In this document: positions 33,508 to 42,167 of the stretch, piece after piece
Position numbering within the stretch: position 1 is the stretch's first letter
Layout: every line of letters starts with the position of its first letter
Assembly: GCA_020438355.1 (NCBI GenBank)
Contig: JAGQUT010000006.1
Span: 1-64,000 of the forward strand
Origin: Solirubrobacterales bacterium
GTDB taxonomy: Bacteria; Actinomycetota; Thermoleophilia; Solirubrobacterales; 70-9
DNA: 64,000 bases
Direction of reading: 5' to 3'
Position numbers and translations under genes: made by a program
The notes under the pieces: model-generated
What the model was told of the DNA's origin: nothing
Seen by the model: only the letters and a program-made list of their open reading frames with translations
Database searches by the model: none

Positions 33508-34529
33508 GCGACGATCAGGCAGGCAGCGGCAACAGCAAGCTTCACTCGGCCGGTGACCCCTACGCGGTGGTTTCCAAGTTCACCTCCTACCAGGAGTCGG
33601 CCCTGATCGGGACCGCAGTCGAGGTCGGCTTGCCCAACCTTCTCTACGGCTCGCCGAAGGACCTGGACGGCATAACTGCCGCCCTGGGGACCGACAGCAG
33701 GGGGACCCTGGCGCTGCTCTCAGGCCTGGTCGCCTTCGGAATGGTCGAGCGCGAAAACGAGACCTTCATGCTCACCCCGAATGGCGAGCTGCTGGCAGAC
33801 GAGCATCCGAGTTCGGTCGCGATGATCGCCCGCAAGGAATGGTTCTTTTACAAGCTCTGGGCGAAGATGCCGGAAGCAGTGAGAACTGGCGAGACCCAGA
33901 CCCGGGCATGGGCGGACCGGCTCGAGAACGACCCCGAGCAGGCGCATGACTTCCTTCGGGCGCTGGATGACCTTTGCCGACTCTACGGCGGTGACCTGCC
34001 CGATCTGGCCGGACTCGAGTCAGGCGGACGCCTGCTCGACGTCGGCGGAGGTGCCGGCTCGCATTCAGCGAACCTGGTCGAGGCGGTGGACGGCCTGCAG
34101 GCCACCGTCCTGGATCTACCGGGTGCCGAGGCTGTGCTTCGCGAGAGGCACCCGGAACTCGCCTTCGTCGCCGGGGATATCAACGATCCCCGGTTCGGTC
34201 GGCCCGAAGGAGAGGAGTGGGACTACGTCCTGATCTCGAACATCCTTCACGACCACCCCGCCGAAGAGAACCGTCGGATCATCAAGGAGGCTGCCGGGCT
34301 GCTTGCCCCGGGAGGGTCCCTGATCGTCTACGAGTGGGTAATCGACGAGGGTCGGACCTCACCCGCGGGAGTGGCCTCGTTCACCCCGATGATGGTGATC
34401 GAGAATGCCGGAGGGTGGACCTGGACCGAAGCCGAGATCGGCGAGTGGATCGAGGAGGCAGGCCTCACGCCCCGCCCGCTGAGTCAAGGCCCCGGGCCGA
34501 TAGCTGTTATCCGGGCCGAACGCTCCTGA
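33504..34529 (+). CDS. SAM-dependent O-methyltransferase (methyltransf_2 family)
   Basis: A 341-residue two-domain methyltransferase. An N-terminal winged dimerisation domain (residues ~15-110, V-S-K-F-T-S-Y-Q-E-S-A-L-I-G-T-A-V-E-V-G-L) precedes the SAM domain with L-L-D-V-G-G-G-A-G-S-H (~174-184), D-L-P-G-A and the catalytic-region H-D-H-P. Members methylate hydroxyls of small aromatic compounds. It is an unexpected last gene of a catabolic run; it might protect or modify an intermediate, or belong to a different product. Overlaps the oxidoreductase by four bases (ATGA). Confidence 0.88.
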   Translation: MSDDQAGSGNSKLHSAGDPYAVVSKFTSYQESALIGTAVEVGLPNLLYGSPKDLDGITAALGTDSRGTLALLSGLVAFGMVERENETFMLTPNGELLADEHPSSVAMIARKEWFFYKLWAKMPEAVRTGETQTRAWADRLENDPEQAHDFLRALDDLCRLYGGDLPDLAGLESGGRLLDVGGGAGSHSANLVEAVDGLQATVLDLPGAEAVLRERHPELAFVAGDINDPRFGRPEGEEWDYVLISNILHDHPAEENRRIIKEAAGLLAPGGSLIVYEWVIDEGRTSPAGVASFTPMMVIENAGGWTWTEAEIGEWIEEAGLTPRPLSQGPGPIAVIRAERS

Positions 34530-34544
34530 AGTACCCCAGACAGA

Positions 34545-34582
34545 GCCCCGCCCAACTACTTGTTGCTTCGAGTGGGCGGGGC
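34545..34582. terminator. terminator-like hairpin at the end of the catabolic run
   Basis: Ten-base stem GCCCCGCCCA (34545-34554) with TGGGCGGGGC (34573-34582) and an 18-base loop; flanking ACAGA/TCTGT can extend it. There is no T tract. It sits between convergent genes and could serve both. Confidence 0.55.
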
Positions 34583-34632
34583 GGGTTCTGTGTGGAGCGC
34601 CGGCGGAGTCCGGCGCGACTGCAGTTAAGTCC

Positions 34633-35574
34633 TTAAGCCTGCTGGACCCGGAAGGCCGGTCCGCCGGCTCCGGTGTTGAACTTGGCCTTCGCCACGTTCA
34701 GCCTCCAGGGGGAGGGCAGCCTGCCATCGGTCCGGTTCAGGAAGTTGCGGAACAGGTTCGAGGCCCGCTGGCAGGAAAGGTTGTTGACCACGTAGATGTA
34801 GTACGGGCCACGCGGCAGGTACAGGGCGCCAATCCGGTCGTTGTGGAGCACCCGGAAGGTGGCGGGGCACCGGACGTAACGGTTGACCGGGCCGGGCGGG
34901 TTCGGACCGACGATCCGGTTGATCTTGAAGCCGGTGCGGCCTGCTGTGCTCTTGTAGAAGATGCCCAGGTTCTGGTTCAGCTTCCACGGGTAGGGAAGGC
35001 GGCCGTCATAGTCCAGCAGGAACTCCTGGAACCGCTTCACGGCCTGGGCGCAGTTCATCTTGGCCGGGTCGATCAGCGTGATGCGGTACTTGCCTCGCGG
35101 AACCTTGAAGCTGCCGATCGAGTCGTTGTGGAGCACCGTGAAGTAGCCGGGGCAGGAGCGGCCCGAGTTGCCGCCCGAGTTGCCGTTCTTCTTGGCGGGC
35201 GTGGCGGTGAAGCCCTTGTCGGTAGCACCGGCCCTGAAGGTGCGGGTGTTGCCGCTCTGGGTCAGCTTCCAGGGGCTACGGAGCTTGCCGTCCCAGTCCT
35301 GCAGGAACTCCTGGAAAAGCTTGGTTGACTGGGCGCAGGTCAGCTTGCTGGAGTTCAGCAGGGTTACGTTGTAGTAGCCGGCCGGAAACGAAACATTGCC
35401 GATCTTGTCGTTGTGCATCACCCGGAACTGCGGGCAGTTTGCAGGTGCGGCCTGTGCGGATTCGGCTCGGCCTCCTATAACCAGGACCACGAGGGCCAGG
35501 AGAGCCAGCACTCCCGCGAGCGAGAACTTGGCATAACGACGGGTCATTGATGAGTACTTCCGGGTGATCGACAT
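34633..35574 (-). CDS. secreted protein with three ~90-residue repeats
   Basis: A 313-residue exported protein: signal helix F-S-L-A-G-V-L-A-L-L-A-L-V-V-L-V-I-G-G followed by A-Q-A-A. Three tandem copies follow of a domain with the pattern C-P-x-x-F-x-V-x-H-N-D-x-I-G, P-x-G-x-Y, L/M-x-C-A-Q, F-x-E/N-F-L-x-D-x-D-G-x-L-P/R-x-P-W-x-L. Each copy has two Cys that could pair. A Gly/Ser/Asn linker separates copies 1 and 2. I do not know a named family. I start at ATG 35574; an ATG at 35547 is equally possible, while the longest frame would run into the divergent DipZ gene. Confidence 0.75.
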   Translation of the reverse strand: MSITRKYSSMTRRYAKFSLAGVLALLALVVLVIGGRAESAQAAPANCPQFRVMHNDKIGNVSFPAGYYNVTLLNSSKLTCAQSTKLFQEFLQDWDGKLRSPWKLTQSGNTRTFRAGATDKGFTATPAKKNGNSGGNSGRSCPGYFTVLHNDSIGSFKVPRGKYRITLIDPAKMNCAQAVKRFQEFLLDYDGRLPYPWKLNQNLGIFYKSTAGRTGFKINRIVGPNPPGPVNRYVRCPATFRVLHNDRIGALYLPRGPYYIYVVNNLSCQRASNLFRNFLNRTDGRLPSPWRLNVAKAKFNTGAGGPAFRVQQA

Positions 35575-35675
35575 GTTACTTATAACCCTACTTGCGCCCG
35601 CAAGTTCCGGCACGGAAACGAATATTTCGGGTCTGGAATGTGATCCGGACCGCCCGGGTTTGCGAACCTTCATCT

Positions 35676-37430
35676 GTGGCGCTGCTGATTTTCTTCGGGT
35701 TCATTGCCGGTGCGGCAACGGCCGTTTCGCCCTGCGTGCTCCCCGTGCTGCCAGTTGCGCTTTCCGCCGGAGCGACCGGGGGACGGCGAAGGCCGCTAGG
35801 CGTTGTCTTTGGTCTCACGCTGTCTTTCACCTTCGCAACGGTTGCCCTCGTGTACGTGATCGATGCTCTCGGTCTCCCGGATGACCTGCTCAGGAATCTC
35901 GCGATCGCCGTCCTGATCGGCTTCGGCCTGGTCCTGCTCCTGCCTGCCCTTTCGGCCAGGATCGAGGGTGCGGTAAGCCGGTTCACCGCGCGGTTCACCC
36001 CGAAGAACCAGGGAGATGGCTTCTGGTCCGGCAGCCTGGTGGGGGCCAGCCTCGGTCTCGTCTACGCGCCCTGCGCAGGACCGATCCTGGCCGGGGTCAT
36101 CACCGTCACTGCCTCCCAGAGCTTCACTGTGGACAGGTTGGCGATCGCCTTCGCTTATGCCCTCGGTTCGGCGCTGGTGCTCTACCTGCTGATGATCGGA
36201 GGCCGGCGACTCATCGCCCCCCTCGCGAAGCGCTCGGGCAAGCTCCAGGCAGCCATGGGGATCCTGATGATTGTGCTCGGGATCGGGATGGCTGCCCAAT
36301 GGGATCTCAGGTTCCAGAACTGGATCGCCGATGATCTTCCGGCCTTCGTCGTGAACCCGACCCGGGAGCTCGAGTCCTCGGATGCGTCGGTCGAACGCCT
36401 GGCCGCACTCCGTTCCGATCACAGTTCCCCCGAAGCCCGGGAGATCGCAGAGGGAGTAGCTGCGGCCCAGGCGAGGGAAGCTACGCCCTCGGACCTGCCG
36501 GTGATTGCGAGCGCACCCGAGATCGCGGGCACACAGGAGTGGTTCAACACGCCGGGAGACGAGCCGCTGACCATGTCGGAGTTGCGGGGCAAGGTGGTGC
36601 TGATCGACTTCTGGACCTACACCTGCATCAACTGCATCCGGACCCAGCCCTGGCTCAACGCGATGTACGACCGGTACAAGGACCGCGGACTCGAGATCAT
36701 TGGCGTCCACACACCCGAGTTTCCGTTCGAGCGCGATGCCGGGAATGTCGAGTCCGCGATCGAGCGGGCTGGCATCAAGTATCCGGTGGCCCAGGACAAC
36801 GATTACACGGTCTGGAATTCGTACGCGAACCAGTACTGGCCGGCGGAGTACTTCGTTGATGCCGATGGCAACGTTCGGTATGCCCACTTCGGCGAGGGGG
36901 ATTACGCCCACAAGGAGGAAGTCATCCGCGAACTCCTTGCGGACGCAGGCAGGAATCCGGGGGGAGGCATGACAGGGGCCGCGGGAATCAGGGCTGCCCA
37001 CAGTCTCCTGACCCCCGAGAGCTACCTCGGAACTGCCCGCGCTGACCGCTTCGTGAACGGAACCCTGCTCTCGGGAGTCCACGATTTTGGTCCGCTCAAG
37101 CGACCCGGCCCGGATCAACTGGCGTATGGAGGACGGTGGAACCTGGGGCCGGATGACGCTCTCGCAATGGGTGGTGATCTTGCCGTCAATTTCCGGGCAA
37201 GGAAGGTTTACCTGGTGCTTTCCTCGCCGGGAAATCCAAGGCAGGTAAGCCTCCTGCTGGACGGAAAACCGGTGTCAGCCAGGGAGGCTGGAGAGGACGT
37301 AAAGGCCAGCCGGGTGACGGTGGCGGGTGAACGCCTTTACGCCCTGATCGACTTGCCAAGGCCGGAAAGACATGTTCTGACCGTGAGCCCTGCCGCCGGC
37401 GTGAGGGCCTTCGCGTTCACTTTCGGCTGA
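35676..37430 (+). CDS. DipZ-type protein: CcdA/DsbD membrane domain + thioredoxin-like domain
   Basis: A 584-residue protein. Residues ~1-230 are a CcdA-like electron-transfer membrane domain, with A-V-S-P-C-V-L-P-V-L-P and Y-A-P-C-A-G-P-I-L-A-G supplying the paired transmembrane Cys. Residues ~285-430 are a TlpA/AhpC-like thioredoxin domain with the active-site C-I-N-C in F-W-T-Y-T-C-I-N-C-I-R. The C-terminal ~140 residues are the beta domain usual in mycobacterial DipZ. It passes reducing power from cytoplasmic thioredoxin to outside disulfides. I start at GTG 35676; earlier codons are Arg-rich and lie in the divergent promoter region. Confidence 0.88.
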   Translation: MALLIFFGFIAGAATAVSPCVLPVLPVALSAGATGGRRRPLGVVFGLTLSFTFATVALVYVIDALGLPDDLLRNLAIAVLIGFGLVLLLPALSARIEGAVSRFTARFTPKNQGDGFWSGSLVGASLGLVYAPCAGPILAGVITVTASQSFTVDRLAIAFAYALGSALVLYLLMIGGRRLIAPLAKRSGKLQAAMGILMIVLGIGMAAQWDLRFQNWIADDLPAFVVNPTRELESSDASVERLAALRSDHSSPEAREIAEGVAAAQAREATPSDLPVIASAPEIAGTQEWFNTPGDEPLTMSELRGKVVLIDFWTYTCINCIRTQPWLNAMYDRYKDRGLEIIGVHTPEFPFERDAGNVESAIERAGIKYPVAQDNDYTVWNSYANQYWPAEYFVDADGNVRYAHFGEGDYAHKEEVIRELLADAGRNPGGGMTGAAGIRAAHSLLTPESYLGTARADRFVNGTLLSGVHDFGPLKRPGPDQLAYGGRWNLGPDDALAMGGDLAVNFRARKVYLVLSSPGNPRQVSLLLDGKPVSAREAGEDVKASRVTVAGERLYALIDLPRPERHVLTVSPAAGVRAFAFTFG

Positions 37431-37528
37431 CCGCACCGAGTCATTTCAGGGGCTTCGTCAATTTGACGATTAGCGCTGTGTGAAGTTAATATCGGCACCA
37501 AGCGACCTAAAGAAAGGTGGTCGCGCAA

Positions 37529-39223
37529 TTGCCAGTGAACGGGAAGTTCAAGGCTGCGTCTGGTGACAACTCTGGCCCCGGTCACCGGGCACATGTCGAT
37601 CCATCAAATTTCAAGGTTGTCGTTCCGCTGGCTGCCGCTGCGATCGCCGCCGTCGTCCTGTTGACCATCGACCACTATGACCGGGCTCATCCCGTGCTGG
37701 TTCTCGCCAGCGCCGGCCTGATTCTCGGCGTGGTCCTTTACCTCCTCGGCCTCGCCTTCATGACCCATCGGGCGAGACTCGACGCGAGCCGCGCCCTGGC
37801 GATCCGTTCAGCTTCTTCGGAACTCGCTACCTACTGCGTCATCTCGGTTGATTCCGACCACCGGATCGTCGAATGGAACAAGGCGGCTACCTCGGTGTTC
37901 GGATACAGCCGCGAGGAGGCGATCGGCAGCGACGGAATCGAACTGCTCGTGCCCGAGGATCGCAGGGAGCAGTACCTCGCCTTGTTCGAGGAATTCTCCG
38001 AACTGGACATAGGAGAGGACGAGAGCCGCTACATCGAAACGAAGCTCATCGATTCAGCGGGGTGCATTTTCCCGGTCGAGGTTTCCTTCGCACGAATTAC
38101 TGACGACCCTCCAATGTTCACCGGCTTCATCCGCAGTCTCACCCAAAGGCGTCTGAGCGAGGAGGAGAACAGCCGTCTTGCGGCCATCGTCAGGTCCTCT
38201 GACGACGCCATAGTTTCGGTTGACCTTGAAGGCCGGATCATGTCCTGGAACGACGGGGCCGAGCGGATCTTCGGGTTCACCGCGGACGTGGTCGAGGGAC
38301 AGCGCCTGAGCGACCTCACATTCCCACCCGGCCATCATGAGAAGCTGGGCACGATTTTCCGTCGGGTTCTGAGCGGTGCCTCCGGGGAAATGAGGGGTGA
38401 AAGGGTTACCCGGGACGGCAGGAGGCTCTGGGTCACCTCCAAAGCCTTCCCGATCAGGGACCTGAACGAAGAGGTCGTCGGCATGTCTCTGGTCTCCCAC
38501 GACATCTCTGAAGAAGTCCGCAGAGAGGAGGAGGCCACGGGTGATCGCGAACGCCGGCACTGGTGCGACCTGATCGAGCAGAGCCTCGAGAACGACGGCT
38601 TCACTTTCTGGGGGCAGCCGGTTTTCCACAGCGGCTCACCGGTGATCAGCCACTACGAATTGTTGATCAGGATGGTCCGGGACGGGCGTGTGTTCATGCC
38701 GGATCACTTCCTCGGTCATGCCGAGGATTCAGGGCTGATCGCGGGTATCGACAGGTGGGCAGTGAAGAACGGAATCGGGCTGAGCCAGCAGTTTCCGGTT
38801 GCGATCAATTTGTCCGGCAGGGCGCTTACCGACCCGAACCTCATCGACTTCATCGGCCAGTCATTGGAGGAACAGGACGCCGACCCGTCCCGAATGAGGT
38901 TCGAGATAACAGAGACCTCGGCAATCGAGAACCTCCATGACGCCTGCCTGACGGTCAAGGCCCTGAAGGGACTGGGTTGCCTGGTTTCTCTGGACGATTT
39001 CGGGACCGGGTACTCGTCCTTTACGTACCTGAAGAATCTCCCGGTCGATGAGCTGAAGATCGACCGCTCTTTCGTGAGCGATCTGGCGAAAAACGAGTCC
39101 AGCCGACAGGTAGTCGAATCGATGGTCGCCACGGCGCACAACTTCTCCATCGATACCGTGGCCGAAGGAATCGAGGACGAAGAAACGGCGGAGATCATCA
39201 TCGATCTCGGCATCGACCTCTAA
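37529..39223 (+). CDS. membrane PAS-PAS-EAL cyclic-di-GMP phosphodiesterase, C-terminally truncated
   Basis: About 564 residues: two hydrophobic helices near the N-terminus, PAS 1 (~95-210, W-N-K-A-A-T-S-V-F-G-Y-S), PAS 2 (~222-340, W-N-D-G-A-E-R-I-F-G-F) and an EAL domain (~360-end). The EAL signature is Y-E-L-L-I-R, with I-T-E-T, S-L-D-D-F-G-T-G-Y-S-S, L-K-I-D-R-S-F-V and A-E-G-I-E-D-E, so most catalytic residues are present. The frame stops at TAA (39221-39223) just before the conserved Q-G-Y...R-P end, which continues in frame downstream. I favour the TTG at 37529, eight bases after AAAGGTGG; GTG 37517 and 37535 are alternatives. Confidence 0.85.
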   Translation: MPVNGKFKAASGDNSGPGHRAHVDPSNFKVVVPLAAAAIAAVVLLTIDHYDRAHPVLVLASAGLILGVVLYLLGLAFMTHRARLDASRALAIRSASSELATYCVISVDSDHRIVEWNKAATSVFGYSREEAIGSDGIELLVPEDRREQYLALFEEFSELDIGEDESRYIETKLIDSAGCIFPVEVSFARITDDPPMFTGFIRSLTQRRLSEEENSRLAAIVRSSDDAIVSVDLEGRIMSWNDGAERIFGFTADVVEGQRLSDLTFPPGHHEKLGTIFRRVLSGASGEMRGERVTRDGRRLWVTSKAFPIRDLNEEVVGMSLVSHDISEEVRREEEATGDRERRHWCDLIEQSLENDGFTFWGQPVFHSGSPVISHYELLIRMVRDGRVFMPDHFLGHAEDSGLIAGIDRWAVKNGIGLSQQFPVAINLSGRALTDPNLIDFIGQSLEEQDADPSRMRFEITETSAIENLHDACLTVKALKGLGCLVSLDDFGTGYSSFTYLKNLPVDELKIDRSFVSDLAKNESSRQVVESMVATAHNFSIDTVAEGIEDEETAEIIIDLGIDL

Positions 39224-39304
39224 CAGGGCTACTTCCTCGGCCGGCCGGCACCCCTGGATGAAGCGGTGGAGATCCCGGGATACCCTCCGAGAGCGACTGC
39301 CTGA
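39224..39304 (+). pseudogene. untranslated C-terminal tail of the EAL domain
   Basis: In the same frame as the upstream gene, immediately after its TAA, the sequence reads Q-G-Y-F-L-G-R-P-A-P-L-D-E-A-V and closes at TGA 39302-39304. Q-G-Y-x-x-x-R-P is the normal final motif of EAL domains, so this is the missing end of the preceding protein. Either a recent nonsense mutation, a sequencing error or stop readthrough explains it. Confidence 0.8.
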
Positions 39305-39395
39305 TCAGCGAACCGCCGGATCGCGGCGTCAACACATACAATGCCCGACCCAGGGCCGCGTCGTTCATCTTGTGCCGGGGCGGCCCCCGCAACCC

Positions 39396-39469
39396 GCGCC
39401 CGTAGCTCAGCTGGATAGAGCGTTGGTCTACGAAACCAAAGGTCACAGGTTCGAATCCTGTCGGGCGCG
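39396..39469 (+). tRNA. tRNA-Arg (ACG anticodon), island integration site
   Basis: Complete cloverleaf: acceptor GCGCCCG (39396-39402) with CGGGCGC (39462-39468), discriminator G. The anticodon arm is TTGGT-CTACGAA-ACCAA with anticodon ACG, and the T arm is ACAGG-TTCGAAT-CCTGT. CCA is not encoded. Its 3' half from the anticodon loop onwards recurs at 44634, 47937 and 54971, as expected when tyrosine recombinases integrate at a tRNA and restore it. Confidence 0.97.
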
Positions 39470-39472
39470 CTC
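39425..39472 (+). repeat. attachment-site repeat 0 (attL, inside tRNA-Arg)
   Basis: The anticodon-loop-to-3'-end part of tRNA-Arg plus three following bases. It is the reference copy of four direct repeats. Copy 3 (54971) matches it over 43 of 43 bases, copy 1 (44634) over 42 of 43, and copy 2 (47937) over 44 of 46. It marks the left boundary of the composite island. Confidence 0.88.
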
Positions 39473-39554
39473 TTTCTTGGCGGCTCATTCGGTACTAAAC
39501 CGCGAGATTCCTGACTTCGGCTGAATCCAGCGCGATTCACCGAAATTCGTACTT

Positions 39555-39593
39555 GGCTTGTTCATGCCGGGTCGGACTATTGCTCAAACAAGC
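39555..39593. repeat. left-end inverted repeat, copy A
   Basis: GGCTTGTT (39555-39562) and AACAAGC (39587-39593) form a dyad. The whole 39 bases match the element at 48065 at 33 positions, and both start 83 bases after the last base of their attachment repeat. This is the expected place for integrase arm-type or excisionase sites. The rest of the ~400-base non-coding stretch from the tRNA to 39873 shows no gene. Confidence 0.6.
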
Positions 39594-39873
39594 TCTCGCG
39601 TCGCGCAGGTCTAGGAATCCATCTGGAGAATGGATCTATCGCCAACGCGAACGCTCACTTCGAGCAATTTGAGACTCTGCGCGATCCGCTATTCCGCCCA
39701 ATAAGGCTGGTCTGTTGAGGGAAGCCGAAACGTTCTCGGGTGACAGGTCGGGGCGCTTCCTGTGAATCACTCGGTGACAGTTGTCGGCTGAAGCTCTAGA
39801 CGACTGTGGACACAGCCCTCCCTGGCGCCTATGATTTGCTCAACTGAAGGAGCAGTGGCGAAGGAGGGGAGTG

Positions 39874-41082
39874 ATGCGGTCAAAGGAAGCATTAATCAAA
39901 CCCACTGGGGCCTTCCATCGAGCAATGGCCGGGTATCGGCCCGCTGGCAGGTTGGCTACGTCCTTCGCGGTCGGGGCCGTAGCAATGCTGATCGCTTGGT
40001 CGATGATGACGGGTAGCGAGCCATTTGCCCAAGCCGCATCAGCATCCGCGTCCCTGACATGCTCGAAAGCCAAGGAGACAGTGATCAGGGCAAAGGAAAA
40101 GTTGTCTAGAACCCGCAAGAAGGTGCTCACCCTTAGGAAGGCCTCAAAGAGAGCCACCGCAAAGCGAAGGCTTGTTATCAGGAGGGCGCTTCATGACGCT
40201 AATGCAGCAAGTAGGGAAGCGAGAAAGGAACTGAATAGAGCCAAAAGGCAAGCCAACCTAGCTTGCCCGAAAGTAATCCAGGCAAGCGCTGGTGGAGTAC
40301 ACACTTGCGCGATCAAGCTTGACCGCACCATCCTTTGCTGGGGTGAGAACTACGGTCAGCTCACTGCACCGGTAGGAGAGTTTAAGAGCATCAGCGCAGG
40401 CTGGGAGCATACATGTGCCATCAGAATCGATGCTACCATCGCCTGCTGGGGAACTAACTCAGGCGGTCAAGCAGATCCTCCGACCGGGGAATTCAAGAAC
40501 ATTAGCTCGGGTGACCGTCACACTTGCGCGGTCAGACTCGATGACACCATCAACTGCTGGGGGTATAACGATTCCGGCGAGGCCTCTCCGCCAGATGGGC
40601 TTTTCCAGAGCGTCAGCAACGGCGACGGCCACTCTTGTGCGATCAAGCTTGACGACACCATTGTTTGTTGGGGGAGCAATCACTATGGCCAATCTAATCC
40701 TCCTGACGGAAGATTCACGAGCGTCGAGGCCGGAGGCATCTTCACTTGCGCAATAAGGATTGATCGCACCGTCGCATGTTGGGGCCTAGACTTTAGGAAT
40801 CAGGCTACCCCACCGGCTGGCAAGTTCGCAAGCATCAGCGCGACCTCGTATCACACTTGTGGCCTCAAGACTGATTCGACCATTGCTTGTTGGGGCGACA
40901 GCGGCGCTGCAGGCAAGACCACCCCTCCACCCGGACGATTCAAGAGCGTCAGTTCGGGGGCCGGACACAACTGCGCGATCAAGCTTGATGACACCGTTCT
41001 TTGCTGGGGCTACAAGGGCGCCGCTGGGGGTCCGGCCACCTGGTGGCTCCCGACCGCTAGCCAAGCCGGGAGTGTAAGTTGA
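39874..41082 (+). CDS. secreted RCC1-like beta-propeller protein
   Basis: About 402 residues, with ATG six bases after GGAGG; an in-frame GTG just before it is possible. A hydrophobic N-terminal helix (~30-48) is followed by a Lys/Arg-rich coiled-coil stretch (~60-130). After it come seven ~38-residue repeats with the pattern H-T-C-A-I-K-L-D-x-T-I-x-C-W-G-x-N-x-x-G-Q-x-x-P-P-x-G-x-F-x-S-I-S-A-G. These are RCC1-type blades with two Cys per blade. Export or surface attachment is likely. Ligand unknown. It is the first cargo gene of the island. Confidence 0.82.
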   Translation: MRSKEALIKPTGAFHRAMAGYRPAGRLATSFAVGAVAMLIAWSMMTGSEPFAQAASASASLTCSKAKETVIRAKEKLSRTRKKVLTLRKASKRATAKRRLVIRRALHDANAASREARKELNRAKRQANLACPKVIQASAGGVHTCAIKLDRTILCWGENYGQLTAPVGEFKSISAGWEHTCAIRIDATIACWGTNSGGQADPPTGEFKNISSGDRHTCAVRLDDTINCWGYNDSGEASPPDGLFQSVSNGDGHSCAIKLDDTIVCWGSNHYGQSNPPDGRFTSVEAGGIFTCAIRIDRTVACWGLDFRNQATPPAGKFASISATSYHTCGLKTDSTIACWGDSGAAGKTTPPPGRFKSVSSGAGHNCAIKLDDTVLCWGYKGAAGGPATWWLPTASQAGSVS

Positions 41083-41154
41083 TTAGCAGTTTGCAGCAGT
41101 TGGCTTAGCTCTTAGCTCTATTACTACCTAGGACGAGTCGCCCAGATTGGCGAA

Positions 41155-41275
41155 GCACGCCGGTGGCGATACCAAGCACAGATTCCGACCGTGAGGCGAG
41201 CCTACCCGCCGTTCGTGGCAGCAGAGGTTGAAAGGCACTGCAGGGATCTTGTCGAGCAGGCTGCCGAGACAGAGC
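41155..41275 (+). other. relic of the sequence that follows the integrase gene
   Basis: About 115 bases here align to the region directly after the integrase stop (43378-43496): both read A-A-G-C-A, then a tract encoding R-R-A-Y-P-P, G-A/V-E-R and E-Q-A-A. The copy is diverged and no integrase lies before it, so it looks like the scar of an older integrase-bearing element. In each case a small secreted-protein gene follows. The rest of 41083-41406 shows nothing else recognisable. Confidence 0.55.
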
Positions 41276-41406
41276 TCCTTCATCCTCGGTTGGTCTCAGG
41301 TGTCGTCGAAAACGGCCTGGGACCACAGAGTTTTGTTTGCGGATTTCCTGTTAGGTCGACTGGAATCTCCTACAATTCTGACGGAAGCAACAGAACTTAC
41401 GAACCG

Positions 41407-41997
41407 ATGAAGAAAGCTCTCGTCTCTATCTTGATCATTGTGGCCGCGATTGCCGGGTTGGCCCAGCCGGCCTCTGGCGCGAGGCCTGACCCGGGAGATT
41501 ACGTCGATCTAGGATCGATCCGAACGTCCATCTGCCGTCCGTATCCTGATGTGAATCGGTTCTACATTTCGATCTACTTCACAACCAAGAAGCCTATGCC
41601 GGAGATCACCGGAAAACGGCTTTTCAGGCGTGAAACCATTGACGAGACCAATCCGGTAGTGATGACAACCGTCATGACTAGCCGCCAAATGGACTACTGG
41701 CTGGCTGAACCGACTGAAGCTGAAATCGTTATCAGGTTCACGGATGCGGATATTGGCGATTGGTCATTCCTGGTTCTTCGCGCCAACTTCTTGGATACGG
41801 GTTGCGACCGTCCTAACTGGGAGTTTGACAACAAGCTGATTGACCAGAAACGAGCACAACGAAGGGCTCAAGTCAGAGAAGCACAGACTCGCTGTAACCG
41901 GCTAAAGACGAAGGCCGCCAAGAAGAAGTGTCGTATACAAATTGCCAAAGGATGGGCGCAGAATCCGATCTACAACCCCTATCCGTTCTGGGATTAG
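41407..41997 (+). CDS. small secreted protein, unknown
   Basis: A 196-residue protein with a signal peptide (M-K-K-A-L-V-S-I-L-I-I-V-A-A-I-A-G-L, cleavage near A-S-G-A). The mature part is beta-rich with two or three Cys, and the C-terminal ~50 residues are basic (Q-K-R-A-Q-R-R-A-Q-V-R, then L-K-T-K-A-A-K-K-K-C-R). I start at the ATG giving the signal peptide; the longer frame includes the integrase-tail relic. No family recognised. Confidence 0.7.
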   Translation: MKKALVSILIIVAAIAGLAQPASGARPDPGDYVDLGSIRTSICRPYPDVNRFYISIYFTTKKPMPEITGKRLFRRETIDETNPVVMTTVMTSRQMDYWLAEPTEAEIVIRFTDADIGDWSFLVLRANFLDTGCDRPNWEFDNKLIDQKRAQRRAQVREAQTRCNRLKTKAAKKKCRIQIAKGWAQNPIYNPYPFWD

Positions 41998-42167
41998 AAT
42001 CAGAGCAGGTGCCGTTAGGAATTCGCGAGGGGGTAGGCGGGAACCATTCTTGAGCCCGTATCCTTTCTGGCTCTAGCTGTCGGCCCCATCTGCTGGGTAG
42101 CTGTCGGTAGATGGAAGTACACCAATCTCGACTTGAATAGCCGCCCAGATCAAGCTAAACAAACGGG

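Noticed and set aside
35592-35675. Upstream extension of the DipZ-like protein
   Set aside because: Arg-rich residues before a short CcdA-type N-terminus; overlaps the divergent promoter region of the triple-repeat gene. GTG 35676 is preferred.
39840-40157. Minus-strand frame in front of the RCC1-like gene
   Set aside because: Antisense to the signal/coiled-coil part of a well-supported gene with a strong ribosome site.
40300-41060. Evenly spaced DNA repeats as a possible CRISPR array
   Set aside because: The ~114-base period corresponds to RCC1 protein blades in one frame, with diverged copies.
41191-41406. Coding extension of the secreted protein at 41407
   Set aside because: The extension is the integrase-tail relic and would bury the signal peptide inside the protein.
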